This document shows positions 35,311 to 47,940 of a stretch of DNA of 64,000 nt, in pieces. Source of the stretch: Gorsachius magnificus. Its lineage: Eukaryota; Chordata; Aves; Pelecaniformes; Ardeidae. Location of the stretch: positions 88,618,765 to 88,682,764 of the forward strand of contig CM067081.1 in the NCBI GenBank assembly GCA_034008185.1, given 5' to 3'. Below the pieces are notes generated by a model. That model saw nothing but the letters and a program-made list of their open reading frames with translations. It was not told where the DNA came from and ran no database searches. The translations under genes and the position numbers were made by a program. The first letter of the stretch is position 1. The number at the start of each line of letters is the position of its first letter.

Positions 35311-38300
35311 TCAGTTTGGAAGTTGGTGGAAAATGAAATATTCCGAAAACAGCTAGGAAGTAGAAAAGAGGGTTAAACAAAATGTTTTCTTCTTTCTGAT
35401 TGAGGTCAGAAATAATATTTACCAATTGAAAGATTCCATTATAGTAGGAAAAACTAATTAATTTTGGTTTGAAGTGTTTTAAAAAATTTTTCTATTTAAT
35501 TATTTTCTAAACGGGCAGTCTGGGAAATCAATGCAGATTCTTGAACTCATGAATGTGAGAGAATCTGCAGTTTTCCCTTGAAAAATAATTTAGCTGAAAA
35601 TTTTCACTCTGCATTAGAGTGCGTCAGTAGAATTAACTGGGATCAGCTAACATATTCTTAACATGGGAAATCTTCTTAATGTATTTTAACACTATGGCTA
35701 TTAGCATCTTCCTGACCTTGCTTTATATCAGTGCAGTCTAGGCCACAGGTGCATTTGTAGACTTGCAGAGCAGCACTTAATTTCATAACGGTATTGGGAA
35801 TGGTTGGCTGTCAGTTCAAGCAGCTTCAAAACTGGAAAAGAAAATATTTTGAGTTTGTGAGGAATCTTTGTGAATGGCTGTGGAAAACACGTTAATTACT
35901 AGAGCAAATGAGACATATGAGCGTTACTGGAAAATGTTTTCTGTAGCTGTTCTGTGAGGGGTGTGCCTTGGTGGGTGGGAGCTGTAGCATGGAAGAGCAG
36001 ATCCGCGCCCTGTACCATGGCCAGTGCATTGGAAAAGAGGTGGAGCCTGTGGAGAAGTGGTGGTCTCTGTCGGTCCAGCAGTTGCCAGGGCTCAACAAGA
36101 GTCTTCACCCATCCCTGTTGGTCTGGTATCTGTCGTGTCTCTGAAGTGCCTGTTAAATGTATCTTGCAAACATCATTGTGGGCCAGATTTGGCCACAGGT
36201 CTCACCAGCTGTTGTGCTTTTGGGTAGATATTTGCTGTGACCTCCATCTGACATTTTTCAGCAGTAAAACGTACTGTGGTGATTGTCAAGTGGACTTCAG
36301 ATCTGGCAGCGAAGATGTGTCTTTTTACTGTGTACTGTCATGGAGGTCTCATTCCAGAAGTCACTTGCTTAGACAGAACCCTTTTCAGAGCAAGATTGGA
36401 TGTATTTATCTTAAATGTGTGCATAAGAGCTTTCCTGAGTTACAGCTTTTGTGAATGCAGTAGAATGGACCGGTCTTACCATTGCAATTTTTTTTTTTTT
36501 TTGGTTTTAGCTTTTTAAATTAAGAATTTCTTCCCCAGCTCTGGCTCAGACCAAGAGCTGTAGCCTGCCTCATCTAGGTGCGGTGCCTAGGTAGGCGTCT
36601 GGGAGCTGGCAGCCAGGGGGAGCAGGTGGCCTGCATTGCAGTGCATTCACTCAGCTGCTCCTGGAATTAAAACGTTGCAAATCACAACGTCTAGGTCGGA
36701 CCTTAAGCAAGTCTGAGTACGGAAAAACAAAACAGAAAGCCGGAAATTCCTCCAATCTCAGCTCTGATAAGGATCCCTTTCAGGTCAGTGAAAAAAATTC
36801 GCTTTCAATTATGGGTTTGTGATTAAAGCATTTGAAAACATTTAATGAAAGCTAGAAGATAAATTTCACAACTCATTTTATACAGCTGCTGTAAAGTAAC
36901 AAGCATTAAGGCGGGCACATAACCTTTAGGCTATGTTTGCTTGCGATTACCACGTGAGGAAGGGTAAAAGTAATTTTATCAGCTTCTTTTGTGGTGATAA
37001 AAGGCACCAACACCATTAAACAGAAAGATAAGCATACACAGAGACGTGCGATCAAAAGTGAAGAGAAGTTTAGGCATTTGGAAGCAATTCATAAGAACAC
37101 TGCAGAGGGGGGAAAGATGAGTTACATACTTTGGGTGGCCAAAGATTGGGCTAAAGATGCAGGTGTGAAGGTGAAGACCAACCACGAAGCCCCCCTGGGG
37201 TGCTGCACCGGGGCATACAGCACGAACAGCACATGCACAAGGTGGGGGAGAATGAATGCCAGCACCTTGCAAGGGTGCTGTAGCGGGTTGGCAAACAAAA
37301 GCTGCCCAAGCTCTTCTTTTCCATCCATCGTTCAGCTGAACGAGCACAACACCAACTGAATTCCTTCTGTCACGGAGGACCGTAGTGTGGGCTCCTGCCG
37401 GCTGCGTCGCGGGGTCCTTGGGGAGGTCCCCCCAGCAGACCTCCCTGGGTAGGGCTTAGCTACGGTGGGCAGCAAAGAGTGTGTGTAAGTGCCTGCCTTT
37501 GTGTTCTAGGTGTGCCAGCAGCAAAGGCTTGGTGACTTAATTCCTGAAGGATTCGCTTCAGGTGTTAAGAGGCTGCTCTGCTGATAACAAATCTTTCTAT
37601 CCCTGCCTCCTCCTTCCAATTTTCCTGCCCATTCCTGCACCCTCATCCTTTCCCCTGCCTTCATGCTTTCCCCTGCCTCATTCTCCCCACTCAAAAAAAA
37701 AAAAAGAGTGGAAAGCTCCTCAGGGAGGAGGTGTGAGGGTGTAGGCTTGTGCCTGCAGATCCAGGGCAGGCAGGGGACTGAGCCTCCTTCCCACACAGTG
37801 TCTATTTCCAAAGGCAGGCATTCCTTACCCTTTTCAACAAGGTCTGACTGCTGCTGATGGTTTGAATGCTACTGGGTTTGCTGACAGCCGTCCATGTGTT
37901 CCTTCAGGACAGTTTGTGAGTCTGCCTGCACCTCCCTGGCTCCGAGGGAAAATGGATTGCTCTTTGTAAGATGCAATTTGTGGGGGAAGAGGGCTAGATA
38001 ACATGCTGAATTTCCCACTGCTTTAGATCCCTTTAAAACTGCTAACTAGGTAATTCTAACAGTTGTCTGGACTCAGGGAGCAAGCTCATCTGTGTTTTAG
38101 GAAAGGGGAACTGAGGCGGAGAAAACCAGAGAACTTGCCCAAAGCCACCCAGGGGAATTTTGTATCAGCTAGGATCAGGCTGCAGAAGTTACCCACTCTC
38201 ACCTCCCTGCTCTCAAGAATGCTGCCTCTTAAATGTGGTAAGATGGCAAATTAAAGCAAAGAGTGTCTGAGTTAAATAATGGTTAGGTGAGTTAGATCAC

Positions 38301-41300
38301 GGTTAGATAACGCATCCACCGGAACAACAAAATTAGTTGCTCTCAGCATCCATAACTGTTTAAGAGTAAGAGCTACAGGTCAGAGCATCTCTGTCAGTTG
38401 TGGAACTGGTGTGAAGAACCGACCTTTGTATTGTCGACTTGCAAGAGAAAGTAGGCAGAACGTCTTAGGCTGTTTTTCTCTGCTAGGTCGCACCTTAGGA
38501 GAACTCCCCACAGATGACTGTGCAGCCTTATTAGTAGATGTACTGCCTCCTTCCACGACCCTTCATTCTTTGCTTCTCAAAGTTCTAGTTCCTATTAAAA
38601 TGTCTCTACAGAAGGACAATCAAAGCGGGACATTTAAAGAGCTCAGAGCTCTATTTTTGCAGAATGTTCTTTTTTGCCGTTTCTCAATTCTTGTTACCCT
38701 TTCTTTACATTCAGAAAAGCTTGTTACACCTGTACTGATGCCCCTTACTGCCAAATAACCAAGCAGTTGGTGTGCCAGCACAGCGCCTGAAGGCACAGCT
38801 GCTTTGCGACACTCCCAACGCAGCTTGAAGCCTCAGTGTTCTTTATTGTTCTTCAAACAAGGTAAAGAAAATCCTAGTGCAGAAAGTGCATTGAAAATCA
38901 GGAAGAAGATTTTATTGCATAATTTTTGTGGTTTTGTGGCAGGAATCAGACTTAAATTTTGGCAATATTTTGGACGGTTTTGGTCAGTTCTAGGGAGAGA
39001 GAATTGTCCAAATGCAATTTCCCTTTCATTTGTGGATGTCTCCTCCCTTCACAACTACAAATAGGCTGCCGCCTTTAAGACCTGACTGCCCAGAATTCAT
39101 TATGCAGACAGGGTCATGGCATATGTAGAAAACTAATGGCAGGATAAAATTACTTTTGTTTCCTTTAATGCAATTTAGCAGGTGAGAAATGTTGGTTTCC
39201 CCTTAATTAATTGAGGCACCAGATCGCAGATGCATTCTGGGATCTAAGGTGTAGTTTTGATACAGGCTGAAATAGGTTCAGACATCTTAGAGAGCTGCTA
39301 AACTGTGCGAAAGCACTGCGAGATGTTCTGCAGAGCAGAGCCCTGGGAAGAAAGGCAAGATTGCTGGCAAAGGGGAGAGTGCTGCCACAAGGATACTTAG
39401 CAGCTCAAGGGTTCATGAGGAGAAAAACCAACGTGAAAAACATACAAAGTCCTACAGAAACAAAACCAAGTAGCCCAAGGACATCAGCTGAGCGATGTCA
39501 ACGATCAGCCCTTCCCAAGAGGCAGCAGAAGCCAACCCTTCCCCTTTTGACTGGCCTGGCTGCCTGCGACTCCCCGGGTGCTGCATCGGGGTGGTGAGCA
39601 CGTTAGCTTGCTAGCTCTGTCTATGCGTTGTGTATCTTGACCAATAAATCCTAAGTTTTACTCTTTTAGGCTGTGAAATCCTTTTTGCACAGGCTTGGTA
39701 GGTAGCAAAAGTCACCCAAATGAGGCTGACCCAGAGGGGGAAGGTTACAGAACAAGGGAGAGCTGTTCAGTACAGGCAGCACCTCCTCCTGTATCACCCG
39801 TTGAGAACCGCTGCCTTAAGAACTAACAGCGGAGTTAGAAATAGCACGACAATGACTGCGGAATTTGTATTCATCCTTTATTGCAAATTACTGAAAAAGG
39901 TGAATTTCTGTGTCTCCTCGTAGCCTTGCCATACCCAGCCAGCAAAGGGTGTGAGCTAATTGTTAAATTCAGCTCAACAAGTTCCTCATTAGGGGGAAAT
40001 TACCTGAGTTTGAAATCTGCTAATTTTCCAATCAGGGTGAGTGTTTGCACTTGTGATTTGGAAATAATTAACACATGGTATAACATCAAAACCTAGGTAA
40101 AGCCTAATGGTGGAAGGACTAATTTCCTTGGCATGAAAATGGTGTGCTCAGTTTCCCCAGAGCTCTGTTACTATCCTTTCAGTATCAGTATCTGCTGTGC
40201 AGGGTGTTCTAGTATTTGTTTGGATTGATTCTCCGCAGAGTTGTACTTTTTCATGTTAATTTTGAAAAACCAAACCATTATTTTCCAGGGCTATGAGTAA
40301 TTTTTATTTTTATTTTGAAAGGTGCTGTACTTCTTTTCCTTCCAATCAGTACAGACTTTCCCAGAGTTACTTGCTTCTATTCTCTGTAAAAGGAGATCAT
40401 AAACTATGATTTTTAACTAGGGCTTTAGCCTGAGTTCTGCAAACTTTAAAATGCACGTTTGCAGGAGAGGCGCGGTCTGATCCTTAAGGGCATTCCTAGG
40501 AATGCAAATGCCCTGTAATATTTAGAAAGAAAGGATATCCAGGTAGGACAACTAATCAGGAAAGCAGATGTGTACATGGGAGAAACAAAGGTACTTGGAA
40601 AACACAAACTCGTTTTCTACCTTAAAGTTTCAGCTATCGATATAAACCTGATCATCCCCACTTCTGTGTATTATCAGATGATGTTAACTGGTCTAAACCA
40701 GATATTATTTCTGGTAAATGATGCTACCCTTGCAGCTTAGAGCACGGCACTAGGACAAAGCGGTGCGTTAGTGACCTCTCACCACGAAGCGTGCAAGGGG
40801 TTTTTGTTATTTAATTTAATTTTTTTTTTAATTTTAATTTTATTTACTTTTAATCCCTGGTAGCTGAGCCAACTCCACCCAGGGGCGTCGTCAGTCCCAC
40901 TGGTGTGAGGGTACTGCAGCTTATTGACATGCAGGGTGTGACTTGGTGGCTACAGGCCAGGAGAAGAGCTGGTGCTGCGTGAGCAGGCAGCATGCAGCAG
41001 GGCACGGGTAGATTATCCGGCCTAATGCTCAGGCTGGAAGCAGTCCAGTTTTGGCCACAGGAGCAGCGATGCAGAGTGTGGTGCCCGTGACTGGCATGTG
41101 GGGCTTTTCATCGCTTTTTGTCACCACATTGCCTTTAAAACCCCTGAGACCTCCAAGCAGAGCCTCCCACAAAAAAGCAAGCTGGCAAGGGTAGGGTAGC
41201 TTTCAATGGCATCTGATCTACCAAGGCTTCGTCAAGCAGCATCTTTTAGGCAGAAGGGCTGCCCTGCGAAATCCTAGGAGGGAAACATTGCTCCTTCTGC

Positions 41301-44300
41301 GCCACCCTGTCTTCTCCTGTGTCCACAGACCTCTCTGGCAACTGTTTGCACTGAGATAGGAGCTGTGTTTCAGGTACATGTGAGTCAGCACTCAGGAATT
41401 CTCTTACTGGATTAATATCTCTGACTTAGGCAACCGGTTTTGAACACTTCCAATATCTCAACTGTGTTTTCTTCTCAACGCGTTTTTGGATGAACGTAAA
41501 TAGAGCTTGCATTTCTTCCTTCCCAGAAGCAGCGTTTGTGACCTGTGTGCGTGCCCGTCAGGTAGCACTCGCGCTGCCAGGGATGCTACGCACAGGCAGT
41601 AGGGATTTGCCTTTTCACACAAGCTGACGAGACTCCCTTTCTCTGTCGGTTTTGCTTTTTTTATAGCTCATTGCTTGTGAATCACAGTGGCTTCTGAAAT
41701 TCTGGAATGTGATTCTCATATCCATCTTTTCTGTTGCTCTGTTTCTGTTCACCTGCCTACTTTTGTTCATGACATCAGCCGCTGCTGCTTCTGGGCTTCA
41801 GAAGAAATTGTTCACTTCTGACTTGGTTGCTTCGGTTATAGGCAATATTCCCCACATCAAATCCCCAGAGCTGTGAGAGCATCTTCTCTTCTCTCTCCCA
41901 CATGGAGCATCCCCCACTTGCTGCTCACACGTAGCCTGAAAAAGAGAGCATGAGCAAGTGAGCCTGAGGGGCTGATACATTAAAATTCATGGCCTTGATT
42001 GGAGATAATTGTTTATTTTTCTGGAGCTATTTATTTTCCCTATGCGCCTTATCTTTTACTTCCAAAAAGGATCAAATTTCAAGCTCTGGTTGAGTAACCC
42101 TTATTTCACAAGCAGCACATGGGCCGTTTCATTCCGGTTCGTACTGAGCAGCTAGCGTGTTACAGAAGACACACCTCGCAACTCGGGGATGACTTCTTCT
42201 GCGGTGCCAGCTGCCTTGGGGGTTGCTGAGGAACCCATGCTGCATGAGCAAGGAAGATCAAAGCCGCTAGGTCACCTGCCAGACTGAGTCCTGCCCTGCC
42301 TGTGGATAACCTTACGGAGATAAAGCTCCACCAACTGTTTCTTTCTTCCTCTCTTATCCTGTCGGTTACGTGCTGCTTTCTACTAAGCAACCTCTTCCGT
42401 CGTGCTCCCTCCTCCCTTTGAAATTGTCTTCTTGGAGGCCTAAAGATGGCAGCCTCCTGCCCGCAGACGGCCTGGGGAGAACGGCCCCTGCCACCGAAAT
42501 GGGAGACGTGCGACTGAGTCCCCCGGGGAGATGCTACCTTGTTTGGCTGCCTGCGGAGGACCCGAGGCAGCTCTGGGCCCTCAGGTACAGTGGTCTTTGC
42601 TGTCGGTACAATTATGCACCAGAAAATCAGCCAGCTTCTGGAAGCTAATATTAGTCTCATAAAAATAGTAATGAGTTAAGTGTTAGTTGCTCTCTTACCG
42701 GCAAATTGTGGATGTCAAATATAAATTACTTTGCTACCCAATGGTATGAAAAAAGAAAACATTAAAAAATTGTTAACTCTTGGTGATTCTCCCAACATGT
42801 GTGCACGCGCATACAAATCCCCCTTATTTCTCTATTTTTAATCGCTTGCACAGGTTTGTCTGAGTGGCATGCAAACCTGGTACCAAAGCCATACGAAGTA
42901 ACACACGTAAGCTTGGCTGAGCGTGCCAAATGAAGTTTTTTGAGAGTTATTTATGTCCAGTCCAACATAAAAACTATTTGACTATAATTTTTACGCTGGT
43001 ATTTCCAAATCGCCACTGGGGCTATCGAGCCATTCTCTATTTCTGATGTAAATCGCCCCGTTGTTAAGCGCTGGCCCAGCAGACAGCATCCCTTCGAAGG
43101 GAAGCGGCAGACGCCTGCTTTCTCCAGATCCTCCGACTCCTGAAGAGCCAGCGCCGCTCCCCAGGTTACAGGGCAGCAGGCGGGTGGCGTAAGGAACCAG
43201 CTCCCAGGTTAGCCTTTCTCCCGCCATGCGGTGCCCTCCCATACAGCTCCTTCGGTAAAACTGTGTTTGCGAATCCCTTGCAAAGGAATCAATTACAATT
43301 TTTTCCTGTAACGATTGTAATGGGATTTCAAATTGGTTTTGTAACACTAAAGAGGAGACAATGCTAGTATTGTACCAACACCACCGTTGTCATTTTTAGC
43401 CTGCCTCTCCCTCAGGGAAAAGAACGCTGATAACTGGAGAGAGATTAAAAGGATTTTATTCAGATTTATCATTCTTAATTTTCTAGACTTATACCCACCC
43501 TTTGAATGGCTCTTTTTGAGGAAGCGATCTGAATCCTTTATTAGTTTAATAGGATTTGGCTAATATTACTGACCTTATCCCATCCTCAAGCTGGATTTCC
43601 ACCGATAGTCTAAACAGATTTGCCTGACGCTAAGGCAAAACCTCTCTGTAAATAGTTGTAGCTATCTGAGACGAGACTTGCTACTGTGCTTTCCCTCCAC
43701 GTGAGTAAGCAATCTCTGATGAAACCCTCTCCTAAGGAGAGGTGAGAAAAGTGTCACGAAGTGCCAGCTGGCTGTTTGGTTTTTTCGTTAAAGTCCTGTC
43801 ATTCATTACTTCCAAATTTTCTTTTCCTCTGTCTGTATTCTTCTACCACCCAAAGCTGGGTGAAGGACCCTGTAACCGTGTCACACTAAAACATTTGCAG
43901 AGAGAGATGATTAGTAAAATTTGACCGACCTTCTTCCCCCCCGTCTGAACTCCTGTATCCCTGGAAAGCGACAGGCTGCCTGCCTGGCTGCCTGCAACAG
44001 CAACCCCCACCCCTGAGCCACCTCAGGGTTTTTCCAGTTATCGATAATCATTGAAAATGGCAAGCACATGCAATGTGGTGTTCCCCCTGCCTCCTGCATC
44101 TCTTTCTCTTTGTCCTACATCGCAGGTAGAAGCAAACCTGGGGTTGTAGACTATGCTGTCCCATCTTTCAAATATTTTTTAGCAGAGAACTGATACCCAG
44201 TTTGCTTTCCTAGGACACATCAAAGGACTTATTATGACAGATGTGAATTTTTTAAATTGTGAAAATAATTATCAGGAAAGTAAAATATTTCTCATGAAAA

Positions 44301-44837
44301 AAAAGAGTTAAGCATCCCCCCCATGATGCTCTCAATGAGCAAAATGCCTCCTTCTTTTCTATTTTCCCTGATGTGTAACATCTGCACCGTTCTCACTGTG
44401 TGTGTCCCCCAGGCAAAGCCTGCTTGGTCTAGTCTTTGGTGGTTCTATGCATCAGTAAGAGCTAAATCAAGTTAACTTGATTATTTTTTGCAGCTAACAT
44501 ATTTAGCTTTTTTAATTTGCATGTGTAGAAGTGGCCAACAGAGCAAGGGAAGGGGAGCTACTGGAGAAGCATGGGTGAAGGAGGGGCAGCCCCTGAGGAT
44601 AACGGCAGTAACTCCCCAGCAGTCTCAGGCTCTGAGGTTCCAACACACCACCACTGGGATAGCAAAAGAGGCTGGAGCTCATATTTGTGCCACAATGGGA
44701 AACGCAGTTCACCCCCATTTAATTTAATTTATTTTTATTCTACAGTCTCTCCAGGGGCTTTAGTGCTCTATACCTTGAGAAGGAACCACTGCTCATGAAG
44801 TCAAAATTGCTGTATTTGAGATAATTCCCCACTCTGG
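35311..44837. other. Intergenic, no gene recognised
   Basis: Gene-poor sequence of about 9.5 kb. The only recognised repeat is the MIR-like relic near 38.1 kb. AT-rich patches with many TAAT/ATTA motifs occur near 39940-40060, 42640-42760 and 43430-43570. No exon with a protein resemblance was found on either strand. Confidence 0.55.
38090..38232 (+). mobile_element. MIR-like SINE relic, + strand
   Basis: Shows 'ggggaactgaggcggaga', then 'gaacttgcccaaagccaccc', then 'agctaggatcaggctgcaga' and 'ctgctctcaagaatgctgcctct'. These follow in order the MIR core (gaaactgaggcacagag / aacttgcccaaggtcacac / gggattcgaac / ctcttaaccact). It is strongly diverged. Confidence 0.5.
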
Positions 44838-45135
44838 TTAGAAAGGAATATGGGAGATCATCCAGTCCAACCCCCCTGCTAAAGCAGGTTCACCCAGAGC
44901 AGGTTGCACAGGACATCGTCCAGGAGGGCTTTGAATATCTCCAGAGAACGAGACTCCACCAGCCCCCCTGGGCAGCCTGTTCCAGTGCTCTGTCACCCTC
45001 AGAGTAAAGAAGTTATTCCCCATATTCAACTGAGACCTCTTATGTTTCAGTTTGTGCCCATTGCCCCTTGTCCTGTCGCTGGGCACCACTGAGAAGAGTC
45101 TGGCTTCATCCTCATGACATCCACCTTAAACTGGC
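44838..45135 (-). mobile_element. CR1 LINE 3' fragment, minus strand
   Basis: On the minus strand this reads the last ~65 codons of CR1 ORF2 ([29 protein letters not shown]) and the 3'UTR with 'ggttggactggatgatctcc'. The tail repeat is lost. It shares its diagnostic 3' bases and the 'cacaaactgaaacataagag' segment with the 6.86 kb copy, so both belong to one subfamily. Confidence 0.93.
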
Positions 45136-47661
45136 CTCAGCTGAGTTTTAAATATTGTTTTTATTATCAATGCTTGTTTCTGTCCCCAAAATGTCATTAG
45201 GCATATTTTAATAGGAGGGTAAAGATATAGGAGATGATTATCACAGATGACAGAGCCAGGGTAACTGCCAAAGGCTCAGTGACTCCACCAAAGCAGCCTT
45301 TGAAGGCTGAACCTGCTCCTGCGTACCTTCCCCAGTAGCCAGATCACCAGCGACTGCGGCAGCACCAGCAGGTTGAAGCACCCAGCATAACACCTGGGAC
45401 ACGCGGGTGTTCTGAAAAAACCAGAAATGTGAGGAATCCCTGTGTGTAGGCGCCACAAAGCCACCCCTTACCCACGGGCAGCCCCTCAGCCGAGCGCAGG
45501 GCGGGCGCTGGATGGCACCTTTCCACAGCTCGCTGGCTTCCTCACCGCGCTCTGCGGGTGCTGGCAGGTAGCAGAGAGCTTTTCCCACAGGAGACAAGGG
45601 ATTCTTCGCTGCGTGGTCTCGTTCTGCGTATATGGTATTTTTATTGCAGTTCCCTGCCTTCATTGGTAAGCTTGCAATTCACCATTAGCACGCAAAGCTC
45701 AATTTCTTTGCCTTCGGTTAGAGTTCAGTTAGTCTTGCTGACTGGAATTTTGGAGGAGGGCTCGTTTTGGCTGCTTTGAGGAATGTCTGCACAAAGCGAC
45801 ATGGACCTGGCTGGTCGCCCCAGCAGTGGTCACACAGCTGCAAGGTTAGGGGGATCTGTGATTTATTTGGGGGGGAAATAATGCATGGTGCAGCCCCTCC
45901 TGGATACTGTTTGGAAAGAATTATATTCACAGAGTGTTTGTATCACTTCCCTCCTTTTACGTGTGCTTCCCAGAATATTTACTAGGAGTTCCTGTTGTTA
46001 TCACTGCTCCCAACAGCACAAGCAGTAAGAATCCAAACTAGTTTACCTTCTAACCATCGCTGGTTAGAGGAAAAACCTAAATCAAACCAGAGATGGGCGG
46101 CAGTTTCTGTTGTTCCTTCTCAGATCCTACTGTATTAGTCCTGCCAAGGGGGCACTACTTCTCCTTTACCACACAGTACACCTTTGCATTGCAAAAAACC
46201 ACAAATTCTCCCATCGCGCCTTTTGCTCTGACTTTCAGCCTTGCCAACACGAGGCCGTTTATGGGAGGGGAGGCTGTATACCCATACAGCCCTTGAACCC
46301 TGCCCTCCAAGTGGAGGCACTGGTGCCTTGGGCAGGTTCCCGAGCTTGTGTTGAAGTCCACCCCCTGCCTGGCACAAAGCAAACAGCTCCTCAGGGATGC
46401 ATTTTTACAACTTGCTGGATGGGATGTGTCTATGGCAACAGCAACATTGTAAATTGGCTTAGCATTTGTGAAGCAAATCTCCTAATCGTGTTTCTAATGA
46501 TGCCTTGGGCTGCCCAGGGGGCTGATCTCCCAGCATGCCAGCGGGACGCCTTTTGGGGAAAGCTCCCAGGAGAGATGTGCTCCAGGAGCGCACCTAATGC
46601 TCCTCTGCTGCCAGCAGGGTTTCAGCCCACAGGATCAGCCTAGAGCTAGGCCCAAATGTGAATAACGGAGATACCAAGTCCTCAAAACAAACCATTGCAC
46701 TGTATGGATTTACCCCTATGGTGCCACACTACCTGCCAAGGGTATGTGGAGATATTGTTCCTGACGCTTAACGTGAAATTTTCCCCCCCCACTCTTCATT
46801 TGGGACCAGTCCTTAAATTTGTCACTCACCGACTGCTGCACTATTATGTTCTTTCCTTCAAATGAAAGCTTTTAGAGAATTTTGCTGTCAGTTAATGGGA
46901 ACATGCCTACTGTGCGATATTTTTCTTTCCTCCTCTCTCCTTGCCCTGGTATGAACTGCCAGTCATGACTGTCCCAGAGCTTTGGTCTGCTGCAGTTTTG
47001 ATGGACATGGTAACAGACACAGGAAAAATTCTATTTCGTACAGAGAAGTAACATAACCCACTGCCCTACCCTGTAGCCTGTGGTGCCTAGGGGTTGGAGC
47101 ATTTTAAAGGCATGCTGCAATTTGCTATCTAGGAGGATTTGATCATACAGGGTAGCTGTTTACAACCTTGCTGTTTTTCACCTTATCGTTCTGGTTGGGA
47201 ATAGGATGTATAAAATCCAAGCTCAATGTGCCCTCTAGTGAGAGCCTGTTCCTTCCTTCTTCTGGTTAAAGAGGCACTGTCAAAATTTGAAGTCCCAGTT
47301 TATTCTCCCTTTACATGTGGCTAGAGAGAGCCACTTACTAGCGGAAAAAAATCCTTCACCCCTTCAGCCCCTTCTGTTAGACAGCAACACTATCTAGCGA
47401 TGCCTGTTACCCATTGCCATTTTAGTTGCTGGTATGTGGTAACTTCAGGACTTGCAGTCTTACGGGATGGCAAGAAGAAATGAAGCCAGGGCAGAGGGAG
47501 GGGAGGAAGAGAGCCAGGACTAGTGCTCATGCCTGCAACCTGTTCTCAATGCGACATTTTCCCTTGGGCACCTTCTACTATGCCAAAAGACTGCAAGGTT
47601 TAAAAACATACGGTAACTATTTGTATCAACTAACACATGCAGTATGTAGGTACAACTGAGA
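45136..47661. other. Intergenic, no gene recognised
   Basis: No exon, RNA gene or mobile element was recognised. Several 60-180-codon open frames overlap on both strands without any protein resemblance. Confidence 0.55.
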
Positions 47662-47940
47662 CAGCTGTGACAGGACAAGGGGTAATGGTTTTAAACTAAA
47701 ACAGGGTACATTTAGACTAGATATAAGGAAGAAATTCTTTACAATGAGGGTGGTGAAACACTGGAAGGGGTTGCCCAGAGAGGTGGTGGAGGCCCCATCC
47801 CTGGAAGCATTCAAGGCCAGGTTGGACGGGGCTCTGAGCAACCTGATCTAGTTAGTGGTGTCCCTGCTCACTGCAGGGGGGTTGGACTAGATGACCTCTA
47901 GGGGTCCCTTCCAACCCCAAACTTCTATGATTCTATGAAG
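47662..47940 (+). mobile_element. CR1 LINE 3' fragment, + strand
   Basis: Starts in the last part of ORF2 ('ctgtgacaggacaaggggta', then 'ggaagaaattctttacaatg' and 'ggttgcccagagaggtggtg'), continues through the 3'UTR ('tgtccctgctcactgcaggg', 'ttggactagatgacctctag'), and ends with two TTCTATGA units. It is the same subfamily as the intron 6 copy by its 3'UTR. Confidence 0.95.
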
